A stretch of 64,000 nucleotides of DNA, from contig CAJMPR010000003.1 of NCBI GenBank assembly GCA_905215345.1, forward strand, positions 310,001 to 374,000, written 5' to 3'. Both the position numbers and the translations under genes were made by a program. Numbering within the stretch: the stretch's first letter is position 1; every line of letters starts with the position of its first letter. The notes beneath the pieces were generated by a model, which was not told the origin of the DNA, searched no databases, and was given only the letters and a program-made list of their open reading frames with translations. Positions 14,806 through 22,802 of this stretch are shown here, one piece after another. The stretch is from an uncultured bacterium (GTDB lineage: Bacteria > Bacteroidota > Bacteroidia > Bacteroidales > Bacteroidaceae).

Positions 14806-15620
14806 TTTGAAATATCTTTTGCTTTATTATCTAAGTTCACGGATAATGTGTGAATCCTTCGATATTCTTCTTCAGGAAGTTTCATATAGTCACCATACAG
14901 CTTCTTTAACACCTTGTCACAGTCATGTGGAGCAACAAATGAATGTCCCTCAAAAATAATTTCTAAAGACGGGAAAATATCAGCAATGCGATAATTACAA
15001 TACCCAAATCCACTGCCATAAGTAAAAGTTAAATTACCAGACTTCACAAAAAAGGAATCTATACCTCTAAAAACAGAGTAGAATAATGTCATCACACAAT
15101 ACATGCAATGCAAATACCAATATCTAAACTTTCCCGCTTTGACATGAGATATTTTATATAAAAAGCGTACATGCATTGCATCTGAAATACGTGTAAATAA
15201 ATAACTGCATTTCTGCATCGGGAAAATATCGATATATATTCCTCTGTATCTATAATTTATATCCCAATTATCGCGTTCTACAATAGCAGAATTCAAATCC
15301 CGTATCTTAGCATAAGGAGCTACATATCCTCTATCCTTTTTATGAGTTTGCAGAATCAAATTCTGCGGCAGTTCAGTCTCTACAATCTCTATAAATCGTT
15401 TATAATCTTTCCACATCATTGATATATCCAAATCATCATCCCAAGGAATAAATCCTCCATGCCTTACCGCACCCAATAAAGTACCATCCGATATCCAGTA
15501 TTTTATATTATGCTTTTTACAGATTCCATCAATGATAATCAGCATATCTAACATTCTCAACTGATGTTCCCGTAGGATAGAACCATCCGGGTTATACTTT
15601 TCTCGTAAATTCTCTTTCAT
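14802..15620 (-). CDS. LicD-family phosphotransferase
   Basis: 272 aa. LicD signature: YWISDGTLLGAVRHGGFIPW followed by DDDLDISMMWKDYKRF (residues 42-76), with the catalytic Asp cluster. LicD-type enzymes transfer phosphocholine or similar groups from CDP-linked donors to sugars; related proteins handle ribitol-phosphate or phosphonates. In this operon it is paired with a LicC-like nucleotidyltransferase and a PLP enzyme, so it probably adds a phospho-amine to the capsule. No transmembrane helix is needed for this cytosolic reaction. Confidence 0.85.
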   Translation of the reverse strand: MKENLREKYNPDGSILREHQLRMLDMLIIIDGICKKHNIKYWISDGTLLGAVRHGGFIPWDDDLDISMMWKDYKRFIEIVETELPQNLILQTHKKDRGYVAPYAKIRDLNSAIVERDNWDINYRYRGIYIDIFPMQKCSYLFTRISDAMHVRFLYKISHVKAGKFRYWYLHCMYCVMTLFYSVFRGIDSFFVKSGNLTFTYGSGFGYCNYRIADIFPSLEIIFEGHSFVAPHDCDKVLKKLYGDYMKLPEEEYRRIHTLSVNLDNKAKDISK

Positions 15621-15621
15621 T

Positions 15622-17058
15622 TTATTTCTTAATTATAGATATAAGTTCCTTGAATTCATCCATTTTAAAAAGTACAGATAATATTACATAAAAGACAGCA
15701 CCAATAAAAAAACCTCCAACAATTTTTAGTAAATCAGAAGAGAATATAGCAATAGAGTAATAAACTATACCTCCCATTGCTACTGCCAATAATAGAGATG
15801 GAAAATAATCTTTCAATTGGGTCACAAAACTCAATTTTATCAGACGGCTTGTATAATGGCTATTCATATAAGTAGCAATGACAGCATACAAAACACGTCC
15901 CCAGCACATTGCCTCAATCCCGAATGGAATTGAAATAACTAAAATTGAAGTTGCTATTATCTTTTTTATAATTTCCAAACGTAAAGCCCAGTCAGAATGT
16001 CCCTTTACTAATAACAGATTAAGATTGATTTGACTTAAGTGGTCCAACATCCAATCAAGGCATAATATTTGAAGAAGGATAACAGCCCCCAACCATTTGT
16101 CAGTCAGCAAAAAAGAAATCAAAGGCTCAGCTATGGCAGCCAGACCAATCATTAACGGAAAAATCAAGAAAGAAGCCAATTTGATATACTTCCTATAGGC
16201 TAAAGCCAAACGTTCATCATCGTCTTGAATACTACTTAATATAGGAAATGTAACGCGAGATATAATGGCGTTTATATTGCCTGAAGGTAATATGGCAAAC
16301 TGCTCCGCACGAGTATAATATCCCAGTTCTGCAGATGAATAACGACGTCCTATTATTATTGCATATAAATTATAATATAGAGCATGAATTAATCTTGAAT
16401 ATAACAACTTGGAGCCAAAAGAAAAAAGATTTAAGAAGGAATCTTTCGAAAAAACTCTCAAAGGACGCCAAGTTATATAATAATAAGATAATAGAGTGAC
16501 AAAAAGAGCATTTAATAAAGACTGACAAACCAAAGCCCATACTCCATATTCTTTATATGCCATTGCTATGCCAATGCAGCCTGAAGCAATTGCAGATATT
16601 AAAGATATCTTAGACTGCGTTTTAAAGTCTATCCTTATCATTAATATTGTTTTGGGAATGGCAGCAAAGGATGTGATTATTAAATTCAAAGTAAGAATCC
16701 GGGTTACCCATGTAAGTTCGGACATATGATAAAATCGGGAAATAAAAGGTGCACTTATAAACAGCAGAGAATAGAGTAAAATAGAAATTGCGATATTAAA
16801 ATAAAATACAGTTGACAAATCCTTTTCTGTCCTGTCCTTCTTTTGAACCAAAGCATCAGAAAAGCCACTATCCATAAAAGTTTGGGATATCTGAAGAAAA
16901 ATGGCCAGCATACCAATCATACCATAATCTGATGGCAAAAGAAGTCGGGCCATTATGATATTGATAGCAAACTGTACCCCTTGTAATGAAAAACGCTCAA
17001 CAGCGCTCCATTGTATACCAGAAATTGTTTTAGATTTTAGTTCTTCTGGCTTTGACAT
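15622..17058 (-). CDS. Wzx-type oligosaccharide flippase (MOP superfamily)
   Basis: 478 aa with about 12-14 hydrophobic helices. The N-terminus (SGIQWSAVERFSLQGVQFAI, ARLLLPSDYGMIGMLAIFLQ) is typical of the WzxC/TuaB branch of polysaccharide exporters. It flips undecaprenyl-linked repeat units across the inner membrane before polymerization by the EpsG-like protein. Only two bases separate it from licD. Confidence 0.88.
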   Translation of the reverse strand: MSKPEELKSKTISGIQWSAVERFSLQGVQFAINIIMARLLLPSDYGMIGMLAIFLQISQTFMDSGFSDALVQKKDRTEKDLSTVFYFNIAISILLYSLLFISAPFISRFYHMSELTWVTRILTLNLIITSFAAIPKTILMIRIDFKTQSKISLISAIASGCIGIAMAYKEYGVWALVCQSLLNALFVTLLSYYYITWRPLRVFSKDSFLNLFSFGSKLLYSRLIHALYYNLYAIIIGRRYSSAELGYYTRAEQFAILPSGNINAIISRVTFPILSSIQDDDERLALAYRKYIKLASFLIFPLMIGLAAIAEPLISFLLTDKWLGAVILLQILCLDWMLDHLSQINLNLLLVKGHSDWALRLEIIKKIIATSILVISIPFGIEAMCWGRVLYAVIATYMNSHYTSRLIKLSFVTQLKDYFPSLLLAVAMGGIVYYSIAIFSSDLLKIVGGFFIGAVFYVILSVLFKMDEFKELISIIKK

Positions 17059-17124
17059 AAATAATAAAAACAGAAATTATATTCATAATCATTTTGTAAG
17101 ATTCTTTTTCTTAAACAAAGACGC

Positions 17125-17838
17125 TTACTCTTCTTTTTTTATAATGCTTCGTATCTTCAACAGATTATCTATCGAATCTATTTCGGACCATTGATGTTCA
17201 GAAACATCTATCGCTTTAAACAAGTGCCGTTCTGACAAAGACAGTTGTACTAATCCATTTTCATACCATTGATCGTACAGTTCTTCCAATACTAAACTAT
17301 CAATTTCATCATATAGTATCCGGGCACCTACACCATCATATTTGGTAATTCCAACATATTCACCATCATATTCATCCAGCTCTTTTCCCATCACAACCAT
17401 GTGCCCGTCCAATAGTTGGACATTATAATCTCCATGGGACTTTATAGACGAATCATAATAAATAATCGTTTCATTGGGCAATGAACAAATTTCCTTTGCC
17501 AATGAACGGGAAAATACGATGTCGGCATTCAGAATCACCGTTGGATTCTCCTTAAGTAGTATATCACGGGCAAACCATAAAGAAGCCACACTATTTGTCA
17601 CCTTATAAAAAGGATTTATTATGTAATGACAAGAATTGCCTAACAATTCCATGATTTGTTGGGAACAAAAGCCCAAAACAATAGTGACGGACGCTTCTTT
17701 ATCGAATTCTTTTATCAAACGGACTGTTCTTTCTATAACAGTTTCTTGCTGGGTAACTTTCACCAAGCATTTTGGAGAATTCTTTGTATAAGGGTATAGT
17801 CTTGAGCCAATACCGGCAGCTAAAATGATGTATTCCAT
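17125..17838 (-). CDS. LicC-like nucleotidyltransferase
   Basis: 237 aa. NTP-transferase fold with AAGIGSRLYPYTKNSPKCLV (residues 7-26), NPFYKVTNSVASLW (75-88), LNADIVF (103-109) and a C-terminal EIDSIDNL. The 'N-x-F-Y-x-x-T-N' block is characteristic of choline-phosphate cytidylyltransferases (LicC) and of the cytidylyltransferase half of phosphonate-activating enzymes. It likely makes a CDP-activated amine-phosphate used by LicD. Eighteen-base gap to the DUF2284 gene upstream. Confidence 0.8.
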   Translation of the reverse strand: MEYIILAAGIGSRLYPYTKNSPKCLVKVTQQETVIERTVRLIKEFDKEASVTIVLGFCSQQIMELLGNSCHYIINPFYKVTNSVASLWFARDILLKENPTVILNADIVFSRSLAKEICSLPNETIIYYDSSIKSHGDYNVQLLDGHMVVMGKELDEYDGEYVGITKYDGVGARILYDEIDSLVLEELYDQWYENGLVQLSLSERHLFKAIDVSEHQWSEIDSIDNLLKIRSIIKKEE

Positions 17839-17855
17839 AAATTTACTATTTTATT

Positions 17856-18386
17856 TTACCAAAGAAATAATCCATAACGATGCAATGTATTCGTTATAGG
17901 AAATGTGATATTAATATTTATATTGGATAATGTTTTTATGATGTTACAGCCGGTTGCCTCCCAGGGCATCCTCGATAGATAAGGATTAACGCAATGTTCT
18001 TTATTACAACCGTTTTTACACAGTTTGCAGCTGCCGCCAATAAAAGACAAAGCCATTGAATTGTTATGTTTGTACAATTCTCCTTCTAAATATAATAGGG
18101 CTTTATGGATAGTATTGGTAGACTCCGCTCTTTTCTTCTCAAAATTATCTTCATCCAAATACACTTCACAGATAATAACTGCCGCATGCTCGTACTCTCT
18201 AAACATCTTGGGATAGTCTACATTAGGAATATGGGGCGGACAAGTCCATTTCACATTATAATTCTTACAATGAAAACATTTTTGCTTCACGCGCTCCTCA
18301 AAAACAAACGAGGAAGGAGCAATCGGCACTATTTTAAGTTCAGCATACTTGCTATGAAGAGCATTCTTTATTTCATCAAAATTCAT
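17856..18386 (-). CDS. DUF2284 Cys-rich protein
   Basis: 176 aa, soluble. Two Cys groups, C37-x2-C40-x8-C49 (CFHCKNYNVKWTCPPHIP) and C120-x2-C123-x3-C127-x4-C132 plus C147, suggest an Fe-S cluster or zinc. DUF2284 proteins are described as predicted metal-binding. It lies between the PLP aminotransferase and the LicC-like gene, so a role in forming or modifying the amine substituent is plausible but unproven. It is an unusual member for a capsule operon. Confidence 0.75.
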   Translation of the reverse strand: MNFDEIKNALHSKYAELKIVPIAPSSFVFEERVKQKCFHCKNYNVKWTCPPHIPNVDYPKMFREYEHAAVIICEVYLDEDNFEKKRAESTNTIHKALLYLEGELYKHNNSMALSFIGGSCKLCKNGCNKEHCVNPYLSRMPWEATGCNIIKTLSNININITFPITNTLHRYGLFLW

Positions 18387-18416
18387 ATATCAGGCTAATC
18401 AGTGGTGATTCAACTG

Positions 18417-19475
18417 CTACTTATCTAAATCATCAATAGCAGCAAGAAATTTCTGCATTATTCCCTTTTCACCGGTGGATACTCTTAAGCATTTACCCAG
18501 AACACCGATTCCGCTATACGACTTTATCAAAATCCTTTTTTCCTCTTTCATCTTGGCAACTAATTCATCAGCATCTATCTTGGATTTGATAAAGATAAAG
18601 TTTCCCTCTTTGGCACTAAATTCATATTTTCGTTTTTGCAGCTCACTCATGAGGAATTCTTTACCTTCACGCTGCTTGGCAATTAGAGTATCTACCATAC
18701 CGGGGGTCTCAATTATGCTCTCTGCAAGTTTCATGCTGAAGACATTTATATTATGGGGAGTACACAGCTTCTGTATATAAGCTACCCCTTCAGCCTGACC
18801 GACTACATAACCTAATCGGCAACCAGCCAAAGAAAAAAGTTTTGAGAAGGTACGAGTTACGAATACATGGTCATTATTCAATGCGTATTTAATAAAAGAA
18901 TGGGGATAGAAATAATGATAGGCTTCATCAATTAAAACTGTCACTTCATTAACTTTAGCAGCAGCCATTATTCTGTCCATTTCTTCAGTAGTATATACAT
19001 CGCCCACAGGGTTGTTCGGATTGAGTACAACCAATAAATCAACATCCGCCTTTAGCTGGTCAATAATATTATTGACATCGAATGTAAGATCTTCATTATA
19101 ATGTACTGGAATATGTTGTCTGCCATACATATTTGCATATACCTCGTACATAGCATACGAAGGAGCGACCGATACTATTTTACCTCCCGGACGGGAATAT
19201 GCTTCAATCACATATCGTACAGCCTCTGCCGATCCGTTCGTCAGGCAGATTTGCTCTACCTCTGCTCCAATGAACTTTCCTAATTTTTGAGTAAAGTTTA
19301 GTTGCCCGGGATATTTTGATATGGATTCAGGAGTTATAGTCGCTAACACCTCATGTATAAAATCCTCGGGGAGCCCACCCGGATTCTCGTTAAGATCCAT
19401 CCGAATATAATTATCACGTGAGTTTTGATCGAAAATACGGTTCAATCCAACTAAATGTTCATTTAAATAATACAT
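18417..19475 (-). CDS. Class I/II PLP-dependent aminotransferase (HisC/CobD-like)
   Basis: 352 aa, fold-type I. Substrate-arm DLNENPGGLPEDF (27-39), NPNNPVGDVY (152-161), LIDEAYHYF (181-189), TFSKLFSLAGCRLGYVVG with the Schiff-base Lys212 and Arg220. It resembles histidinol-phosphate aminotransferase and threonine-phosphate decarboxylase, but location in a capsule operon argues against histidine synthesis. With LicC- and LicD-like neighbours it may make an amino-alkyl phosphate or phosphonate. PEP mutase and choline kinase genes are absent from the window. Confidence 0.75.
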   Translation of the reverse strand: MYYLNEHLVGLNRIFDQNSRDNYIRMDLNENPGGLPEDFIHEVLATITPESISKYPGQLNFTQKLGKFIGAEVEQICLTNGSAEAVRYVIEAYSRPGGKIVSVAPSYAMYEVYANMYGRQHIPVHYNEDLTFDVNNIIDQLKADVDLLVVLNPNNPVGDVYTTEEMDRIMAAAKVNEVTVLIDEAYHYFYPHSFIKYALNNDHVFVTRTFSKLFSLAGCRLGYVVGQAEGVAYIQKLCTPHNINVFSMKLAESIIETPGMVDTLIAKQREGKEFLMSELQKRKYEFSAKEGNFIFIKSKIDADELVAKMKEEKRILIKSYSGIGVLGKCLRVSTGEKGIMQKFLAAIDDLDK

Positions 19476-19663
19476 ATTAAAAAGATTTTGGTGTAAACAC
19501 GCACTGTTTTGCTACGATGCCGTATAGCGGTAACGTAGTACAACATTGAGCTGTTTTTTTTAATTAATAATTAAGTTGTTCGCAATATTCACGAATACAA
19601 GGCTTATTGTTCTTATCAGACTCATTTTACTTTCTTCGATAAACAGATTGCTGATTTACCGTA

Positions 19664-20299
19664 TTAAAATTTCTTTCCGAAAGCAATATTCATAAACGTC
19701 ATGGCAAGTATCTTGAAGTCGAAACCCCAGGAGCGGTGCTCCAGATAGAACAGATCGTAGCGCAGACGGCGGAGCATTTTTTCCAGAGTATCGGTATAGC
19801 CGTTGTACAGGGTGGCGTAAGAGGTTACCCCGGGACGGATTTGATAGAGATAACGGTAGCGGGGGTCTTCTTTTATAATCTGGTCGATATAGAATTGGCG
19901 TTCGGGACGGGGGCCGATAAAGGCCATGTCACCACAGAAGACGTTCCAGAGCTGGGGGAGTTCGTCCAGGTGGTGGTCGCGCAGGAACCTTCCGACCTTA
20001 GTCATGCGGGGGTCTTCCTCACCGGCGTAGAGGGCGGGGCCTTTTTTCTCGGCATCCAGCTTCATGCTGCGGAATTTATAGATATTGAAGGGACGGCCGA
20101 AGCGACCGATACGCTCTTGCTTGAAAATAGCAGGACCACCGTCTTCACGCTTCACGGCAATATAGCATAACAGAAACAAGGGAGAAAATACGATGAGGGC
20201 ACCGAGCGCAAGAAGACAGTCACCGATACGCTTCACATTGCGCTCGAAGGCGTTCATGCCGTCGGGAATGAAATGGTCGTCTTTTTCTATGGAATCCAT
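19664..20299 (-). CDS. Initiating bacterial sugar transferase (phosphoglycosyl transferase)
   Basis: 211 aa. One N-terminal re-entrant hydrophobic segment (26-50), then the catalytic PF02397 block: KQERIGRFGRPFNIYKFRSM, DHHLDELPQLWNVFCGDM, FIGPRPERQFY, RPGVTSYATLYNG. These small monotopic enzymes move a sugar-1-phosphate onto undecaprenyl phosphate, the first step of repeat-unit assembly. As the first structural gene after upxZ it is placed as usual in Bacteroides capsule loci. GC content is visibly higher than in the genes downstream. The 188-base gap to the aminotransferase shows no clear feature. Confidence 0.9.
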   Translation of the reverse strand: MDSIEKDDHFIPDGMNAFERNVKRIGDCLLALGALIVFSPLFLLCYIAVKREDGGPAIFKQERIGRFGRPFNIYKFRSMKLDAEKKGPALYAGEEDPRMTKVGRFLRDHHLDELPQLWNVFCGDMAFIGPRPERQFYIDQIIKEDPRYRYLYQIRPGVTSYATLYNGYTDTLEKMLRRLRYDLFYLEHRSWGFDFKILAMTFMNIAFGKKF

Positions 20300-20352
20300 T
20301 CTTATTTAATTAAGGTTTACTAATTACGAATTACAGGAGAAGATGTGACTAT

Positions 20353-20841
20353 TCAGTCGTCCACTTCCTGAAACGGGTACGGGTTTTCTTCTATGTTTTT
20401 TAGTTCCCCGATGACATCAACCTGTTCGAGGGTGAGGGAAGATTTGTTCCAGGTGTCGATAATGGCATGGGCTTCGCGGGCAAGACGGGGCTCGTAGACC
20501 TCGGCATAGCAGTAGGTCAGGAGGCGGACTTTGAGCAGGGATGCGGGGAGCTTGGGAAGTACCTCGAAGCTGCGGTCGAGCAGGTGCTGGATGTACTGCT
20601 GCTTACGCCCGTTGTCGTAATAGGTGGCGTTGAAGGCCACCAGAAGACTCATGCAAAGTTCGGCTTCCGCTTCGGGAGTGGAGGAGACGGAAGTGGTAGC
20701 GCTACCGTACAATTCGAGTGCAAGTGTACATACTTCACGGTTTAAACGGGCGAAGTGGTCGCTGTAAACGGGACTGCCGTCCATGCCCAGGTTCAGCAGT
20801 TCCTGAGCTAAGGAATACAAAGTTGTGGTTTTGGAATTCAT
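20353..20841 (-). CDS. upxZ: UpxZ-family antitermination inhibitor
   Basis: 162 aa, helical and soluble, matching the UpxZ family that is second in Bacteroides capsule operons. Known members block the UpxY proteins of other capsule loci so that one capsule dominates in a cell. It follows upxY by 55 bases and precedes the sugar transferase. Confidence 0.85.
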   Translation of the reverse strand: MNSKTTTLYSLAQELLNLGMDGSPVYSDHFARLNREVCTLALELYGSATTSVSSTPEAEAELCMSLLVAFNATYYDNGRKQQYIQHLLDRSFEVLPKLPASLLKVRLLTYCYAEVYEPRLAREAHAIIDTWNKSSLTLEQVDVIGELKNIEENPYPFQEVDD

Positions 20842-20896
20842 ACAATTGTGACAAGTTTCACCCCGGAGGACTTCGGAGTCTCCCAGAGGTTTTATT

Positions 20897-21460
20897 TTAA
20901 GATTCTATAACTGGTTCTATGAGTGAGGGATGAATATAGGTAGTGGCTATTGCCATGACGCCTTCGATGTTGACCACCACGCGACGGTCGTGACGGATGC
21001 GGACGAACTCTCCAATTACTCCCTCGAATACGCCTCCGGTAATACGGACTTTCTGGCCTTTCGCCAACAGGAGTTCTGCGGGATCGATGTAGAGTACGGC
21101 TTCTTCGTAAGTGCCTGCCACAAGGATGAAGCTACGCATCTGGGAATCGGGAATGACCACCGGACGGCAATATTCGCGGTTCATAATGAAACGAATGGGT
21201 ATGCTTACCTCCAGTTCTTTTTTCAAGGCTTCAATGCGTTGGCGGGTGGAATGAATAAATACCAGATTGTGAATGGCGGGTACCAGTTTATGAGTACGTT
21301 TGCCGTTTTTAGTGCCGTATTCGTGACGCATCGGAATGAAGCTCTCGATATGTTTTTCATCTAAAATAGCTTTCAATGCCAGTTCACGGCTGTAAGAGAC
21401 GCGTACGGCATACCAAGTACATTGAGACATTCTATTTGGGGATATATGACTCATTATCAA
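20897..21460 (-). CDS. upxY: UpxY-family NusG-like antiterminator
   Basis: 187 aa. NusG N-terminal domain (WYAVRVSYSRELALKAIL ... IPMRHEYG ... VPAIHNLVFIH) and a KOW motif (LLAKGQKVRITGGVFEGVIG). Members act on the leader of their own capsule transcript to prevent early termination. Starts at 21460, 21454 (MSHISPN) and 21430 (MSQCTWYAV) are all possible; the conserved domain begins at the last. About 250 bases of leader separate it from the inverted repeats of the invertible promoter. Confidence 0.9.
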   Translation of the reverse strand: MIMSHISPNRMSQCTWYAVRVSYSRELALKAILDEKHIESFIPMRHEYGTKNGKRTHKLVPAIHNLVFIHSTRQRIEALKKELEVSIPIRFIMNREYCRPVVIPDSQMRSFILVAGTYEEAVLYIDPAELLLAKGQKVRITGGVFEGVIGEFVRIRHDRRVVVNIEGVMAIATTYIHPSLIEPVIES

Positions 21461-21702
21461 ACTATAACAGTTAATCTTAGGTTAGGCATTGTCTGTTTGA
21501 AAAGAGCGTTCTTTAGGGACACCGGAGTAGCGAAATACCTCCCGGTCAAATCATGTAATGCACTTATTTTAAATAGTTTAGCTTGCATCCATATTACTTC
21601 AAGACTACTCACCATCACGGATAAAAGAAGTCAGGAAATAGTTATGTGTTAATAGTCTACTTAATTTTACTTATAAATAGCTATAAACGAAGCATTTAAA
21701 CA

Positions 21703-21746
21703 CATAAAGGTGTTTTTCAAACGTTCGTTTAAAAATCACCTTTATG
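21703..21746. repeat. 44-bp palindrome across the left recombination site
   Basis: CATAAAGGTG (21703-21712) and CACCTTTATG (21737-21746) are perfect inverted copies around the left 21-bp repeat, whose centre AAACGTTCGTTT is itself nearly symmetric. One half lies outside and the other inside the invertible segment, so this hairpin exists only in the present orientation. Confidence 0.6.
21711..21731 (+). repeat. Left inverted repeat of invertible promoter
   Basis: 21 bp, perfectly inverted at 21908-21928. Core AAACGTTCGT fits the recalled consensus of the sites used by the Mpi-type serine recombinase in B. fragilis. Confidence 0.8.
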
Positions 21747-21849
21747 CTCCCTCTCCATAGTGTATGAAAAGAAAAGATAGATAAATTTTCTTATAGGCTT
21801 GTTATCCTCTAAATATCAATAAGTTATTATATAAATTTCACCAAAAAAG

Positions 21850-21883
21850 CAAATATAGACGTCAACTATTTTGTCAATACAAA
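21850..21883 (-). promoter_or_regulatory. Weaker leftward promoter candidate in the invertible segment
   Basis: TATATTTG (21857-21850) with TTTG (21883-21880) at a spacing of 22, longer than usual. If active it would drive upxY in the present orientation, so the OFF call is not absolute. Confidence 0.3.
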
Positions 21884-21900
21884 AAACATTCATATCTTTG
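21870..21900 (+). promoter_or_regulatory. Consensus promoter inside the invertible segment, pointing right
   Basis: TTTG (21870-21873), 19 bases, TATCTTTG (21893-21900): exact fit to the Bacteroides consensus. It faces away from the capsule operon and toward the terminator at 22016. Confidence 0.75.
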
Positions 21901-21907
21901 CGAATAT

Positions 21908-21928
21908 TAAACGAACGTTTGAAAAACA
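21908..21928 (-). repeat. Right inverted repeat of invertible promoter
   Basis: Perfect inverted partner of 21711-21731, seven bases after the promoter box. The remaining sequence 21461-22085 contains the upxY leader, this inversion unit and the terminator; no gene seen. Confidence 0.8.
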
Positions 21929-22015
21929 TATTAAATCACTATAATACAGACAATTAATATACTAAACCTATTATTACCTGTATATAATGTATATAACGTA
22001 AGCAATAAAAAAAAA

Positions 22016-22051
22016 GCAACTAATTCTAAAATGAATCAGTTGCCTTTTTTT
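22016..22051. terminator. Bidirectional terminator
   Basis: GCAACTAATTC / GAATCAGTTGC stem (one mismatch), with a T run to the right and an A run to the left. It ends the minus-strand cytidylate-kinase-like gene and would also stop transcripts from the promoter in its present rightward orientation. Confidence 0.75.
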
Positions 22052-22085
22052 ATACATTTATATTACTGCCAATATGCCGTAACAA

Positions 22086-22715
22086 CTACATTTTCAGCCT
22101 CTTCCTTACAAACTCTTCTATATAGCTCACTGTCTCATCAATCCCCAATACCGAGGAATCAATACACAGATGATAGGTGGCTGCTGCTCCCCACGTATTG
22201 TAACTGTAATAGTTATAATATTCCGAACGTCTCTTATCAGCCTTATTCATCATTTCTTCGGCTGCGCTTTCGGAAACGGAATGTAAGCGGCATAAGCGGG
22301 CAATGCGGTCTTCACGCGATGCAGAAATAAAGATGTTGACGCAACGCGGGTTATCACGCAGGATGTAATCGGCACACCGCCCTACGAACAGGCAGGACTT
22401 CTCGGATGCCAGCCGGCGTATCACATCACTCTGCACCTTAAAGAGCGCATCGTTACTCAAACAGTTGGTTGCGGGCAAAGCTCCGTCACTGATAAAAGGG
22501 AAACGCATTCCAAACAGACCGCCGATAATTCCCTGGGAAGCCTTTTCGTCTGCTTTCTCAAAGAACTCACGGCAAAGTCCACTCTCCTCGGAAGCAAGGT
22601 TTATCAACTCCTTATCATAAAAGTCAATACCCAGACGGATAGCCAGCTTTTCACCGATTTCCCGTCCGCCACTGCCTAACTGGCGACCTATATTTACTAC
22701 GAAATTATTATCCAT
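22086..22715 (-). CDS. Cytidylate kinase-like family protein
   Basis: 209 aa. P-loop GRQLGSGGREIGEKLAIRLG near the N-terminus, then YDKELINLA, and CLFVGRCADYILRDNPRCVNIFISAS with RRSEYYNYYSYNTWGAAATYHL further on, the pattern of the AAK/cytidylate-kinase-like family in Bacteroidetes. The true substrate is unknown; the housekeeping Cmk is usually a different gene. It has its own promoter (22746-22753) and terminator and is not part of the capsule operon. Confidence 0.8.
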   Translation of the reverse strand: MDNNFVVNIGRQLGSGGREIGEKLAIRLGIDFYDKELINLASEESGLCREFFEKADEKASQGIIGGLFGMRFPFISDGALPATNCLSNDALFKVQSDVIRRLASEKSCLFVGRCADYILRDNPRCVNIFISASREDRIARLCRLHSVSESAAEEMMNKADKRRSEYYNYYSYNTWGAAATYHLCIDSSVLGIDETVSYIEEFVRKRLKM

Positions 22716-22745
22716 ACGCTATTCATACTATCGGTTTGTTGATAG

Positions 22746-22753
22746 CAAATATA
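22746..22753 (-). promoter_or_regulatory. -7 box of the cytidylate-kinase-like gene
   Basis: TATATTTG on the minus strand, 31 bases before the ATG. No convincing TTTG at -33. Confidence 0.5.
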
Positions 22754-22802
22754 AATAATCTTATGGAATATATTCAGAAAAGAAGCCTTTTTTGTTAGTT
22801 CC

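Larger units (their letters stand above)
21732..21907. other. Invertible promoter segment (176 bp) of the capsule locus
   Basis: Lies between perfect 21-bp inverted repeats, upstream of upxY, as in phase-variable Bacteroides capsule loci. It holds a near-consensus promoter pointing right, away from upxY. After inversion the box would sit at about 21739-21746 and read into upxY with a leader of about 275 bases. No recombinase gene lies in this window, so it must act in trans. Confidence 0.75.

Noticed and set aside
17125..19475. Phosphonate pathway of the PntC type
   Set aside because: The nucleotidyltransferase and PLP enzyme suggest it, but no PEP mutase or phosphonopyruvate decarboxylase is present in the window, so the pathway is not called.
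18417..19475. Histidinol-phosphate aminotransferase hisC
   Set aside because: Sequence is in the family, but no other his genes are near and the gene is embedded in a capsule operon.
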